Source: CALHVX01 sp051027215 | GTDB lineage: Bacteria > Pseudomonadota > Gammaproteobacteria > Pseudomonadales > Azotimanducaceae | Direction of reading: 5' to 3' | Assembly: GCA_051027215.1 (NCBI GenBank) | Contig: JBPCXR010000046.1 | Location: forward strand, 26,943-90,942 | DNA length: 64,000 nt | In this document: piece by piece, positions 42,667 to 51,761 of the stretch | Layout: every line of letters starts with the position of its first letter | How positions within the stretch are numbered: position 1 is the stretch's first letter | The notes under the pieces: generated by a model | Told to the model about the DNA's origin: nothing | Database searches by the model: none | Seen by the model: only the letters and a program-made list of their open reading frames with translations | Made by a program: the position numbers and the translations under genes

Positions 42667-44088
42667 TTAGCGACGGGTTGCGAAGCGCAACAACAGCTCG
42701 GTCATTAACTCTGTGCCAGCTTTCAATGCAGCAACTCCCACCCGCTCATCGTTCCCATGTACCCCGCTAATATCCTCTGCAGGCACCATGAACCCAGAGA
42801 AACCGTAGCTGGCAATACCTAGGTCGCGGAAGAAGTGGCTGTCGGTAAAGCCCGTGCTCACCGATGGGATCAACGCTGCCTTAGGATAGCGCTTCGCCAC
42901 TACCCGCTCGATCGCATCAAACAGTTCACCTTCAGCTTTGCTCACAGCCGGGGTGAAGCTGAGGATTTGTTCGAAACGAATTTGCGAGTCGTTGACCACA
43001 GTTTCGATCTGCTTGCGAAACTCCACCTGATCTTGATCCGGTAGCAAGCGACAATCGACTTCGAGTTGTGCTTGGGGTGGCACCACATTGATCTTGTTGC
43101 TGGCTTGCAGCCGCGTCACCGCGCAGGTGTTGCGTAGCAAGGCGTGATGATTGCGGTTCAGCGCGTGCAGCCTCCGCACGAAAGCATCGTCCGCAACCGC
43201 GCTAGACATGTCTGCATAGGCAGCTTGCAGTTCCGCAGGCATGTACGAGGCGAGCCCGGCGAACATAGACTGGACCGGAGCAATTACCCGTACTGGAAAC
43301 TGCGTGTCTGCCAGGCGTGCGCCGGCCCGCAGCAAGCGCGTAACCGCGGTGGTCGCGCCGGGTACGGAACCATGTCCGGGAGCGTCCTCGGCAATGAGTC
43401 GAAACCAAAACGGTACCTTTTGCGTTACCTCTACCAAGAACAGCGGCTGATCTTGAATGAAGGTGCCCATGCCACCTTCATTGAGCAGGTACCCCACCTC
43501 GGAAAAGACTTCCGGATGATTCTGCTGCAACCAGCCAGCGCCGTATTCACCCCCCGCTTCCTCATCGGCGGTGGCAATGAACCAAACATCCCGGGTCAGT
43601 GGCTTATTGCTCGCGGCCAGCGCCAAAAAGGCCTGGAACTGAGCAATGGCAGTGCCCTTCATGTCCAATGCGCCGCGGCCCCAGACATAGCCCTCGCGGA
43701 TGTCACCGCTGAGCGGCTCAGTGCGCCAATACCGCTCATCAGCGGGCACCACATCGATGTGATTGAGCAGCACCAAGCCGCGTTTGCCCCGCGCTGCGCG
43801 CCCGCTGGCCGGCAATCGCGCCCACAGGTTGCCGCGACCTGGAGCGCTTTCAGCGGTTTCATAAGCGATACCCGCCGCATCTAGGTACTGCGCAAAGAAA
43901 GCAACCCCGCGACTTTCGTTACCCGGTGGGTTCACCGTATCGATCTTCAAATACTCCGCCAAGCGCTGGGGCGCTTGATCGACAAAAGACTCTGGCGAGC
44001 GAGCTTGAAGACCGGGAGAGAGAGTGAGCAACAGCAACGCTATGACAACTCGAGCAAACGTCCACGCATCCCGGTGTTGTTGCCGCAT
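42667..44088 (-). CDS. Secreted M20-family metallopeptidase
   Basis: A 473-residue zinc-dependent peptidase or amidohydrolase of the M20 family (carboxypeptidase G2/ArgE type). It has a signal peptide (about 10-31, ending LQA). The metal ligands fit: NHIDVVP (His and Asp), GRGALDMKG, and EEAGGEYG for the catalytic Glu. The C-terminus (STGFTDSHFFRDLGIASYGFSGF) supplies the last His region. The frame is open to 44154; I chose the ATG at 44088, just before the signal sequence. Confidence 0.9.
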   Translation of the reverse strand: MRQQHRDAWTFARVVIALLLLTLSPGLQARSPESFVDQAPQRLAEYLKIDTVNPPGNESRGVAFFAQYLDAAGIAYETAESAPGRGNLWARLPASGRAARGKRGLVLLNHIDVVPADERYWRTEPLSGDIREGYVWGRGALDMKGTAIAQFQAFLALAASNKPLTRDVWFIATADEEAGGEYGAGWLQQNHPEVFSEVGYLLNEGGMGTFIQDQPLFLVEVTQKVPFWFRLIAEDAPGHGSVPGATTAVTRLLRAGARLADTQFPVRVIAPVQSMFAGLASYMPAELQAAYADMSSAVADDAFVRRLHALNRNHHALLRNTCAVTRLQASNKINVVPPQAQLEVDCRLLPDQDQVEFRKQIETVVNDSQIRFEQILSFTPAVSKAEGELFDAIERVVAKRYPKAALIPSVSTGFTDSHFFRDLGIASYGFSGFMVPAEDISGVHGNDERVGVAALKAGTELMTELLLRFATRR

Positions 44089-44189
44089 TGCTCTACCTGA
44101 GTGTCTTCTGCCAACCCCCAGCATGCCTGACGCTGGCAAATGCTTCCAACTCAAGGCAATCTTATTCCACCACTGCGGAGTTACAGATT

Positions 44190-45071
44190 ATGCCCAGCCC
44201 AGAACTCGAAGCCATGGTGCAATCCTTGCTGGATGCACCCATTGTCGGCGCGCCCAGTCTAGAGGAGGAGCGAGCAGGTTTTGAAGAGATGCTCTGTGCA
44301 TTTCCACTGCCAGAAAACGCCAGCGTAACCGCCCATCCGTTGGGTGAAATCGAAGCTGACTGGGTCAGCGTGCCAGAAGCGGATTCCAGCAGAGCGATTC
44401 TGTACCTGCACGGCGGGGGCTACGTCATTGGCTCCCACAAAGCGTATCGCGAATTTGCTGCGCGGCTGGCGAGCGCGTGTAAGGCCAGAGTACTGGTGCT
44501 GAACTATCGCCTGGCGCCTGAACATCCTTTCCCGGCGGCCGTGGACGATGCGGTTTTGGCCTACCGTGACATACGAGAACAAAGCGACATTAAGCACGTC
44601 GCCATCGCCGGAGACTCAGCAGGTGGCGGCCTCACAGTTGCCACCATGCTGGCTCTGAAAAACCAAGGCCTGCCCCAGCCTGACTGCGCGATCTGCCTAT
44701 CGCCCTGGACCGATCTCACCATCAGTGGCGCTTCGGCAGAGCCGGGCGCGGTGTCCGACCCCATGGTTTCTCTCGACCGACTAAAGGGCATGGCCAGCCA
44801 GTACGCCGAAGGCGAGCAAAGCAATCCGCTCGCATCACCACTGTTCGGCGATCTAGCGGGTCTTCCGCCTCTGTACATCGCAGTGGGAACTCGGGAGCTG
44901 CTGCTAGACGATACTCGCCGCTTCGTCGAACGAGCCCGCGCCGCTGGTGTGAGCCTAGAAACTGAAGTGGAGGATGGCCTAATTCACATCTGGCCGGTGT
45001 TTCCTACGCTGCCGGAAGCGGCGCCCACGCTGGCCAACATCGGGCGTTTTACTGACGCAAACTTTGGCTGA
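44190..45071 (+). CDS. HSL-type alpha/beta-hydrolase
   Basis: A 293-residue esterase or lipase of the hormone-sensitive-lipase group. The oxyanion motif HGGGYVIGS and nucleophile motif GDSAGGG are present; NYRLAPEHPFPAAVDDA is typical. The Asp and His probably come from ELLLDDTRRF and LIHIWPVF. It is cytoplasmic. The start at 44190 is an ATG with a natural N-terminus (MPSPELE); the frame is open further upstream, overlapping the divergent peptidase gene, which I reject. Confidence 0.9.
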   Translation: MPSPELEAMVQSLLDAPIVGAPSLEEERAGFEEMLCAFPLPENASVTAHPLGEIEADWVSVPEADSSRAILYLHGGGYVIGSHKAYREFAARLASACKARVLVLNYRLAPEHPFPAAVDDAVLAYRDIREQSDIKHVAIAGDSAGGGLTVATMLALKNQGLPQPDCAICLSPWTDLTISGASAEPGAVSDPMVSLDRLKGMASQYAEGEQSNPLASPLFGDLAGLPPLYIAVGTRELLLDDTRRFVERARAAGVSLETEVEDGLIHIWPVFPTLPEAAPTLANIGRFTDANFG

Positions 45072-45088
45072 GGCGCGACGTCTCTTCA

Positions 45089-45130
45089 GGGTTGCGTCTT
45101 ATGGGTTGCGTCTTATGGGTTGCGTCTTAT
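45089..45130. repeat. Three 14-bp tandem repeats
   Basis: GGGTTGCGTCTTAT is repeated exactly at 45089, 45103 and 45117, followed by a degraded fourth copy (45131-45143). It lies between the convergent hydrolase and ydbL stops. Confidence 0.92.
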
Positions 45131-45140
45131 GGAATGCGCC

Positions 45141-45494
45141 TTAAGGTGATTTCTGGCGCCAGGCTTCGACGTAGATCCACCCACCTGAGGCGGTTTTACC
45201 CAGCGTCTTCTTGCCCGCTAAAGCTTCAACTTCGCTCAGGGCAATGCTGTTACGGGTAGCAATGCGTTGGTATTCCGCCTTACGCTTGGCGTTGATTTCT
45301 TCGACTAGATTCCTCGCCGTGAGCGGGGCCTCACTCTGCACTAGCCCCAGATAACCATCGGCACGCTCACCGATCACTCCCTGAGCTTTCAGCTCGCTCA
45401 GATCGGCCGCCAGCGCGAGCGCTGAGCACAATAGCGCAGCGAGTAATACCAGGCTCGCAGCAGATCGATGTCTGTTTCGGGATAATCGCTGCAT
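45141..45494 (-). CDS. ydbL: YdbL family periplasmic protein (DUF1318)
   Basis: A 117-residue secreted protein with a signal peptide (about 1-29, ending ALA) and the DUF1318 domain: LSELKAQGVIGERADGYLGLV, EEINAKRKAEYQRIATRNS and VEALAGKKTLGKTASGGWIYV. In Escherichia coli, YdbL acts with YdbH and YnbE in carrying phospholipid to the outer membrane, as a regulator or chaperone. It is the third gene of the same three-gene set here. Confidence 0.92.
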   Translation of the reverse strand: MQRLSRNRHRSAASLVLLAALLCSALALAADLSELKAQGVIGERADGYLGLVQSEAPLTARNLVEEINAKRKAEYQRIATRNSIALSEVEALAGKKTLGKTASGGWIYVEAWRQKSP

Positions 45495-45518
45495 TACTGC
45501 ACTCCGTTAATCATCAGA

Positions 45519-45764
45519 CTAGAAAAGATCCGAGTCGTCGCTAAAAAGGGAATCTAAATCTTTGTCTACCTTGACCAGAATCTCATGCTTAATGTTGACG
45601 TTGAGATTAATCGTGATTGGCTCATCGGTTGCCACCTGTACCGTAGGTGTACACGCTGAGGCGAAAACCAGCGCGACACAGAACAGACAATTTCGCAAAA
45701 ATCGAACTGCGCAGCATAGAGACTGATTAAGATGAGCGTCGCTTGAAATCATATACATTGGCAT
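45519..45764 (-). CDS. ynbE: YnbE-like lipoprotein
   Basis: A small outer-membrane lipoprotein (81 residues in the longest form) with a signal sequence ending in FASAC. The mature part is TPTVQVATDEPITINLNVNIKHEILVKVDKDLD, which matches YnbE. In Escherichia coli it stacks with YdbH to form the periplasm-spanning bridge. The N-terminus is uncertain: starts at residues 1, 4 or 5 are possible. It lies between ydbH and ydbL with 24 bp to ydbL. Confidence 0.87.
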   Translation of the reverse strand: MPMYMISSDAHLNQSLCCAVRFLRNCLFCVALVFASACTPTVQVATDEPITINLNVNIKHEILVKVDKDLDSLFSDDSDLF

Positions 45765-45781
45765 GCTTCTTTTTGCATCTC

Positions 45782-45823
45782 TATCCGCCTCACGATATCC
45801 GCCTCATGATGTCCGCCTCACAC
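45782..45823. repeat. Three imperfect 14-bp tandem repeats
   Basis: TATCCGCCTCACGA, TATCCGCCTCATGA and TGTCCGCCTCACAC follow one another at 45782, 45796 and 45810, in the 122-bp gap between ydbH and ynbE. They may separate expression of the two. Confidence 0.85.
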
Positions 45824-45886
45824 TCTGGCCAGCTTCTGTAGCCGACGATAGCAGCGCATGCCGCCAGGCTGCAATCGGCTTTTTTC

Positions 45887-48526
45887 TCAGCGGTTCACAC
45901 GCCGTTCAACTTGCTCCGTCACCAACTGATCTGCCTGCAACGACTGTAACAGTGTCAGCACGTTTTCTGACACATTGACGTTGTAGTTGATCTGACGCCC
46001 CCTTTCGACTTTCGGGTTATGCCCTCGCAATGCAACACCTAACTTCAGATCTCCCGTAGGTGTGTAATCGACGCTTGCGGTCAATGCGTCGTAACGAAAG
46101 TCACTGAGCGCACCTACCGCGAAGTCGAGTCCTGGCTGACCGGTGGGGTTTGCGAACTGCTCACTCAAACGGATGACCCCGCCCGGTGGCAGCGATTCCA
46201 ACAGTCCGTTGTGCACTTCCACGCCGGCGCTAGAAATGCGTACTGGCAGCGAACCGCTCAGAGTTCCTGTGCCGCCCACATCTTCGCCCTCGAGCGCTAA
46301 CAATTGCGCCAGAGACAGGTTCGTGAGTTGCACATCAAACGTACCGCTCGGATCATTCAGGTCGATGCTAAGCCCCTCGCTGTGCGCCTCGCCACCCAAC
46401 AACCGCGCGCCAAGATCCCGTAGCTGCAAATGTCGCGCCTGGCCCTGCTCCTGATAATGGGCATTCACAGCGATAGCCGTTAGGGGAAAACCAATGTCAA
46501 TCTGGGAAACGCGCAAATCGTCGGCACGCAATTGCAAGCGCTCACCCGACCATTCGAGGTGCAGCTTCGCATCGACCCCTTCTGCAACGTAGTCGGCAAA
46601 GGTGAGCGCGCCCCGCGTCAGCGTCGCTTGCGCGGCCACTGCGATGGGCGCTTCCGGTTCGATCGTTGCCGTCGCTACACCATGCAGATCTCCTGCAGCC
46701 AAATCAAAGGGTTCCGACCAGTTAACAAACATGCCAGCAAGCGCATTTTCAGATAGCGATTGAGAAAAGTTACTGCGCGCTTGGCCCCGGCGCCGTAGCA
46801 GGTCGTAGCGAACCAAATACGGAAAGGCAAGCGTGCCTCGCTGCACCTGACCTTGCAGCTCTAGTTGACTGGCCTGCAGGCTGGCTCTGAAGTCCCCTGA
46901 CACATCCCGCAAACGCAATTCGCCACTGGGCAACGTAGGCGGGTAATCAAAGTGCAGTTCGGTGACCGTGCCGGCAAGCTGAGCTGACCAAGCACCACGT
47001 TGCCATTGCAACTGCCCCTGATATTCGAGGCGCCCTCGGCTGATGTCCAGAGCTTGATCCCACTCCTTGCTCAAGGCAGCGAGGATGCGGTTACCCAACT
47101 GCAACCGATGGGCCAACGTCAGCTCGAGATGCTCATCTGCGGGTTGGTAACGCAAAGTAAACGGCAGCAGAAGCGGCCCCGATCCACTTGGCAACGGCAA
47201 TGCCAAAGCGCTGGTTACTGCCACGCTACCGGTACCCGTGATCTCAAAAGCATCAGCCTGCTGTAGTTGTAAGCGCACCTCACCTTGGGGCTGCAGGCGC
47301 TCCAACTGCGCGGCATAGCTGGCCTGCAACTGCAGCTGGACCGGCAATCCCTGTGAGTCTGAACTACTTCGAGCGTAGCCGAGATTCGAAAGCGACAGGT
47401 CCACCGATCCCAAGTCACCCTCCAACCGGCAGTTGATGCCGTCGCTGAGTTCAAGCTCGTGGGCTGTTGCCCGCAGCATGACGGGCTCACTGATGACACA
47501 GCGGCCCTGGCTTGGCCCGCTCGCCTGGGCAAATTGCACCTCGCCCTGATCGACGAACAGTGAAAGTACCCCAGCGCTTAGGTCAAAGGTACCGGCCAAC
47601 TCCTCTAAACCAATGCTTTGGATATCGGCTGTCTGGCCAAGCACCTCAGCATTAAGGTCAGCGCTCAACGCCAACGCACCGGTGATCGCAAGATCCCTCG
47701 GTCCATAATCTGTTGGTATCGGCCAGGGCACGCGGCTGTTCATGGAGAGCTGCAAGCTGATCGGCAACTGCGGCAACTTCAGCAACGATTGCACCAATGC
47801 TGCATCCGCATCGGCCAGATTGACTCTAGTGTTCAAGTCCACCGCATTCTCGGCAAATCGCGAGTTCACTGTGATTGCTGGGGGATTGTCGCCCTCGCGA
47901 AGGCTCAAACTAAGCCCCGTTGCGTCGCCGTAGGCCAGTTTCAATTCATGCTGCAACAGTGGCGCAACGCCGACGATCCGGCTCTCTGCAAGCAGCTCGG
48001 CACCCTCCTGGCGCAGCTCTCCTGCCAGCGAAATCGTCGCTGTGGGCTGCACGATCAGTGAGCGTATCCGTAAGCTTGTCCAAGGCAGATCTTGGAGCCA
48101 GCGCGTCAGCGAAATTTGTTGCGGCAGGCGACTGTGCCAGTCGCGATTAAGGCTTGCAGTAGCAGCAGGATCCTCAACACCATCAGCATTGAAGCGCACC
48201 CGCAACTCACCTAGCTCAATCGTCGCCAAGCGACCAGCCAGCAGGCCTTGCCATGAGTAGTCCAGCCGTAGATCTCGCAAGTGCCAGCTTTGTTCTTCAG
48301 TCGTCAGCTCGACAGCAGAAATGTTCCAGCGAGTCAGCCGCGGACGCTGCATGTCGAAATGCTGCAGCGTCATGCCCTGGTCGCCTGCAATACGGCTGAG
48401 CAGCAAAGGTAGTAGCGTTGGGCTGAACAGGTATAAGCCGATCAACGTCGCCAGCACAAGCAGCAGCAACACGCTGGGCACGCGGGACCAACGCCGCAAA
48501 CTGTGAATGGCAGGATGGCTCGGCAT
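45887..48526 (-). CDS. ydbH: YdbH-like intermembrane phospholipid transport protein
   Basis: An 879-residue AsmA-like protein with one N-terminal membrane anchor (about 20-45) and a long periplasmic beta region. The C-terminal conserved part (LEGEDVGGTGTLSGSLPVRI, LPPGGVIRLSE, LTASVDYTPTGDLKLGVALRGHNP, RQINYNVNVSENVLTLLQSL) is that of YdbH. In Escherichia coli, TamB, YhdP and YdbH redundantly carry phospholipid to the outer membrane. The frame opens at 48592, but that leaves only 37 bp to the divergent uspA gene; I prefer the Met at 48526. Confidence 0.87.
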   Translation of the reverse strand: MPSHPAIHSLRRWSRVPSVLLLLVLATLIGLYLFSPTLLPLLLSRIAGDQGMTLQHFDMQRPRLTRWNISAVELTTEEQSWHLRDLRLDYSWQGLLAGRLATIELGELRVRFNADGVEDPAATASLNRDWHSRLPQQISLTRWLQDLPWTSLRIRSLIVQPTATISLAGELRQEGAELLAESRIVGVAPLLQHELKLAYGDATGLSLSLREGDNPPAITVNSRFAENAVDLNTRVNLADADAALVQSLLKLPQLPISLQLSMNSRVPWPIPTDYGPRDLAITGALALSADLNAEVLGQTADIQSIGLEELAGTFDLSAGVLSLFVDQGEVQFAQASGPSQGRCVISEPVMLRATAHELELSDGINCRLEGDLGSVDLSLSNLGYARSSSDSQGLPVQLQLQASYAAQLERLQPQGEVRLQLQQADAFEITGTGSVAVTSALALPLPSGSGPLLLPFTLRYQPADEHLELTLAHRLQLGNRILAALSKEWDQALDISRGRLEYQGQLQWQRGAWSAQLAGTVTELHFDYPPTLPSGELRLRDVSGDFRASLQASQLELQGQVQRGTLAFPYLVRYDLLRRRGQARSNFSQSLSENALAGMFVNWSEPFDLAAGDLHGVATATIEPEAPIAVAAQATLTRGALTFADYVAEGVDAKLHLEWSGERLQLRADDLRVSQIDIGFPLTAIAVNAHYQEQGQARHLQLRDLGARLLGGEAHSEGLSIDLNDPSGTFDVQLTNLSLAQLLALEGEDVGGTGTLSGSLPVRISSAGVEVHNGLLESLPPGGVIRLSEQFANPTGQPGLDFAVGALSDFRYDALTASVDYTPTGDLKLGVALRGHNPKVERGRQINYNVNVSENVLTLLQSLQADQLVTEQVERRVNR

Positions 48527-48629
48527 GTCTACCGCAGTGTACGGTTGCTGATCTGCGCGTGCGAGACTTGAATGTGCTGGGTAGGCACCCATAGTAGGCT
48601 GGGACCCACCGAAACTTTAGGGAAAACAA

Positions 48630-49079
48630 ATGTCCTATCAGCACGTGCTCGCAGCGATTGATCTGTCCGAGGAATCGACTCAGGTCTTGGTCCGCGCCAA
48701 GGAGGTGGCCGACAATCACAACGCCAAGTTGTCTGTCATCACCGTGATCAAGCCTTTGAGTCAAGTTTATGGGGGCCTCAGCATGGCGCCGTTGGCAAAC
48801 GCGTCGGTGTCTTTTGAAGAGCAAGCCATAGCTCAAGCCAAGACCCGCCTGGCTGACCTGGCAGGTACTTATCAGATCGCAGCAGCAGATACTCACGTTC
48901 CTCTGGGCGCGCCAGCAACTGAGATACAGGTCACCGCCGAACAAATTGGCAGCGATCTGATCGTCATCGGTACTCACGGTCGCAAAGGCCTCGAGCGCAT
49001 CCTGGGCTCGACTGCTAATGCGGTTCTGCATGGGGTTCGCAGAGACGTACTAGCCGTGCGCCTCCAAGAAGACGGCTAG
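48630..49079 (+). CDS. uspA: Universal stress protein UspA family
   Basis: A 149-residue cytoplasmic UspA-like protein: HVLAAIDLSEESTQVL, an ATP-binding loop GTHGRKGLERILGSTANAVL of the G-2x-G-9x-G-S/T type, and a DVLAVRL terminus. It is induced by stress in relatives and binds ATP. A possible promoter, TTGAAT/CATAGT with 16 bp spacing (48568-48595), lies upstream, and AGGGAAAA serves as a weak ribosome-binding site. Confidence 0.9.
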   Translation: MSYQHVLAAIDLSEESTQVLVRAKEVADNHNAKLSVITVIKPLSQVYGGLSMAPLANASVSFEEQAIAQAKTRLADLAGTYQIAAADTHVPLGAPATEIQVTAEQIGSDLIVIGTHGRKGLERILGSTANAVLHGVRRDVLAVRLQEDG

Positions 49080-49108
49080 CAGGGCCAGCCGTCCCTCAGG
49101 CGACGCCG

Positions 49109-50323
49109 TTAAACACCACAGGCTGCCGCTCGCTGTTCCGTGCGCACGGCGAGCGCCAACGGCAGGATAATCGTCAACGCAATCAACCCGCTTGCCAGAG
49201 CCAGCAACAGTAGCGTTGCGTGCATGCCCCACAAGTCAAAGCTGTAGCCTACCAGTGGACCGGTTAACGCGAAGGCACCGCGAAAGCCGAAGCTCGCCAG
49301 GGAGTTCGCGGTGGCCCGGAACTCGCTCGGTATGCGCCGATTCAAGCCATCACGCAGAATAACCAGACCAAAACCGCGGCTGGCGAAAAAGGTGATGCTG
49401 ACCAGCACCCCACCGACTACCCCCAACCGGTCCAGCAACAAGTAGCCCAAAACCGGCGCGCAAGCAATTAGCAGCAGCAGCGCTCTAGCGCCCAGAAAAT
49501 CTTCGACCCGATGCGCATAGCGACCAGCAACCGCGGTTACCAGTGCTAGGCCGCCCCAGAGATAACCAAAATGCGCCAGCGGAATCGACTGCATCTGCCA
49601 AAGCTTCTGCAGCAACCACACCGCGTTGAAAGTTGTCAGCGACCAGATGCTCAGGGCGGCAAAGCACAAGCGCAGCACCGCTGAATGACGCCATAAATAG
49701 CGCCAGATCTCGACCATGGCCTGCCCATGACTACTGGCCTCCAAACGCCTGATCGGCGGCTCGGTAAGGGCAAATGCCAACAACAACGGTATCCAGCCAA
49801 TGATGGCCTGAATCCGCACGACCAGATCGACGCTCACGAAAATCAGCAAGGCACTAAGGCTGAAAGCGGCAAGCGCTTCCGACAAGGTGCGAGCCGAGTA
49901 AAGCTTGCCCACCACTTCACGTTGCTTTTGTTCGCTGCGATCAAGCACCAGCTCTGAGTCATAGGCCATCGCTATATCCGCACCGGATACCAAGCTATGA
50001 CTGATTGCCAGGCTAACTTCAAACAAGGCAAGCCCCCAGAACCCGTCGGCGAATAGCAACACCGTGTTGCCCACGCCACTGAATAGCGCGCCAATGATTA
50101 AGGTTGGCTTTCGACCCAGCACATCAGCAACGTAGCCCGACGGGACTTCCGAGAGCAATACAACTAGCGCGAACAGTGCCTGCAACGAGAACACCTGCTG
50201 CATCGACAGACCTTTACTCTGAAAAAACGGCACTGCGATCGGCATGATCAGCAGGAACACCTGAAAGAACGCCAACCAAAGCGTCCGGGCTAAATTTCGT
50301 CGCATCTGTTGTTTGAATGTCAT
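49109..50323 (-). CDS. MFS transporter
   Basis: A 404-residue major facilitator with 12 predicted helices. LLSEVPSGYVADVLGRKPTLIIG is the loop 2-3 motif. DSELVLDRSEQKQREVVGKLYSARTLSEA and GLVILRDGLNRRIPSEFRATANSLASFGFRG resemble MFS proteins of the drug or sugar-efflux type. The cargo is unknown. It stands alone; a strong hairpin terminator lies 78 bp upstream and insulates it from the gene before. Confidence 0.87.
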   Translation of the reverse strand: MTFKQQMRRNLARTLWLAFFQVFLLIMPIAVPFFQSKGLSMQQVFSLQALFALVVLLSEVPSGYVADVLGRKPTLIIGALFSGVGNTVLLFADGFWGLALFEVSLAISHSLVSGADIAMAYDSELVLDRSEQKQREVVGKLYSARTLSEALAAFSLSALLIFVSVDLVVRIQAIIGWIPLLLAFALTEPPIRRLEASSHGQAMVEIWRYLWRHSAVLRLCFAALSIWSLTTFNAVWLLQKLWQMQSIPLAHFGYLWGGLALVTAVAGRYAHRVEDFLGARALLLLIACAPVLGYLLLDRLGVVGGVLVSITFFASRGFGLVILRDGLNRRIPSEFRATANSLASFGFRGAFALTGPLVGYSFDLWGMHATLLLLALASGLIALTIILPLALAVRTEQRAAACGV

Positions 50324-50400
50324 GATCTCTCTCCTCTTAGAGATCTGCTTGAGCAGGGGCTCGCCCTTCCGCTCAACGTTTTTACTGGCTCAGAAACGAA

Positions 50401-50432
50401 AAACCCCGAAGGCTTTTGGCTCTTCGGGGTTT
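50401..50432. terminator. Strong bidirectional rho-independent terminator
   Basis: AAACCCCGAAG (50401-50411) pairs perfectly with CTTCGGGGTTT (50422-50432): 11 pairs and a 10-base loop, with A-rich and T-rich ends on both strands. It probably ends the leftward transcript of the sugar isomerase/dehydrogenase pair. Confidence 0.88.
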
Positions 50433-50458
50433 CTCAATGCAATGAATTGCTACTGAAT

Positions 50459-50671
50459 TTAACCGCTGGAGCCTCCGGGTGAATGCAGGAAGTGCTTGCT
50501 CAGTACCACGCAATCAACTGCCCAATCCCGCACGGACATGCACGCCGTACCCCACAGCATGGCTGGGGTAATGCGCTTGATCGCGTTTGTGCTAATTGGA
50601 CGTTGCACGGTTCGTTCAGGGCCAAAGTAATACAGGGCGCGCATGGTGCGCTTGTGCGCCGTAGAGGTCAA
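50459..50671 (-). CDS. Possible small hypothetical protein
   Basis: A 70-codon frame between the isomerase gene and the strong terminator, in the same direction. It starts with TTG, and the open frame extends about 14 codons further without a standard start. The protein has no membrane segment and is mildly basic: RTMRALYYFGPERTVQRP, AMLWGTACMSVRDWAVD. I recognise no family. Position just before a terminator and codon pattern make it plausible, but the start is weak. Confidence 0.3.
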   Translation of the reverse strand: MTSTAHKRTMRALYYFGPERTVQRPISTNAIKRITPAMLWGTACMSVRDWAVDCVVLSKHFLHSPGGSSG

Positions 50672-50699
50672 GACAGAAATCAGACTTCCATCACGAATT

Positions 50700-51761
50700 T
50701 CACTCAGAGTCTAAACCCAAGAGCCGCCGCAGTTGTTCACGCTCCACACCGGCATCTGCAAAGTCGTCGAATGCTTTGCTAGCAACTTGAATGATGTGAT
50801 CACGAATGAAAGCCGCGCCTTCTCGAGCGCCTTCTTGCCCGTCCTTGAGCGCGCATTCCCATTCAAGCACCGCCCAGCCTTCAAAGTTATATTGGGTAAG
50901 CTTGGAGAAGATTCCCTTAAAGTCTACTTCGCCATCGCCTAGCGAACGGAAGCGGCCCGGCCGCTCTACCCAGTCTTGGTAGCCACCATAGACGCCGCTG
51001 CGGCCATTGCGTTGCAGCTGCGCGTCCTTGACGTGGAACATTTTGATGCGTTCATGGTAGTGATCGATGAACGACAAGTAGTCGAGATGTTGCAGCATAA
51101 GGTGACTGGGGTCGTAGAGTATGTTCGCACGTCGATGCTGATCGACCGCATCCAGAAATCGTTCAAAGCTCACGCCGTCGTGCAGATCTTCGCCAGGGTG
51201 GATTTCGTAGCAGCAATCCACGCCAACTTCGTCGAATTGGTTGAGTATGGGCGTCCAGCGCGCGGCCAATTCCGTAAACCCCGTATCGACTAACCCGGCA
51301 GGCCGCTGGGGCCAGGGATAGAAATATGGCCACAACAACGCCCCGGAGAATGTGGCTTGGGCCCGATGACCCAAGCGCGCACTGGCTCGAGCTGCCAACT
51401 TCACCTGCTCGACGGCCCATAACGTTCGAGCACTGGGATTGCCGCGTACCGCTTCCGGCGCAAAACCGTCGAACAGTGCATCATACGCCGGATGTACCGC
51501 TACCAGTTGCCCCTCCAAATGGGTAGACAACTCGGTAATCTCAATGCCGTGCTCGGCCACGCGCCCACTCAACTCATCACAGTAGGTTTGGCTGTCTGCG
51601 GCCAAAGCAACATCGATGAAGGCCGGGTTGCCGATAGGCACCTGGATCCCGCTAAAGCCAAGCTCTGCTGCCCATTGGGCCATGCCATCGATGCTGTTAA
51701 ACGGCGCTTCGTCAGCCATGAACTGGGCGAGAAAGATGGCCGGGCCTTTCAACGTTTTCAT
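50700..51761 (-). CDS. Sugar phosphate isomerase/epimerase
   Basis: A 353-residue xylose-isomerase-like TIM barrel. Metal-site stretches are visible: ITELSTHLEGQ, CYEIHPGEDLHDG, ILYDPSHLMLQHLD, KMFHVKDAQL and AVLEWECALKDG, fitting the Glu/Asp/His set of the AP endonuclease family 2 fold. Its ATG overlaps the stop of the dehydrogenase gene upstream (ATGA, 51758-51761), so the pair acts together, probably on an inositol- or keto-sugar. The frame begins 5 codons earlier, which I reject because of the overlap. Confidence 0.87.
   Translation of the reverse strand: MKTLKGPAIFLAQFMADEAPFNSIDGMAQWAAELGFSGIQVPIGNPAFIDVALAADSQTYCDELSGRVAEHGIEITELSTHLEGQLVAVHPAYDALFDGFAPEAVRGNPSARTLWAVEQVKLAARASARLGHRAQATFSGALLWPYFYPWPQRPAGLVDTGFTELAARWTPILNQFDEVGVDCCYEIHPGEDLHDGVSFERFLDAVDQHRRANILYDPSHLMLQHLDYLSFIDHYHERIKMFHVKDAQLQRNGRSGVYGGYQDWVERPGRFRSLGDGEVDFKGIFSKLTQYNFEGWAVLEWECALKDGQEGAREGAAFIRDHIIQVASKAFDDFADAGVEREQLRRLLGLDSE

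Noticed and set aside
43144..43884. 246-codon plus-strand ORF inside the M20 peptidase gene
   Set aside because: Antisense shadow; metal motifs of the peptidase are on the other strand.
45089..45143. CRISPR-like array
   Set aside because: Units are only 14 bp and directly adjacent, without spacers; this is a short tandem repeat.
48297..49031. 244-codon minus-strand ORF across the ydbH start and uspA
   Set aside because: It covers parts of two well-supported genes and has no recognisable features.
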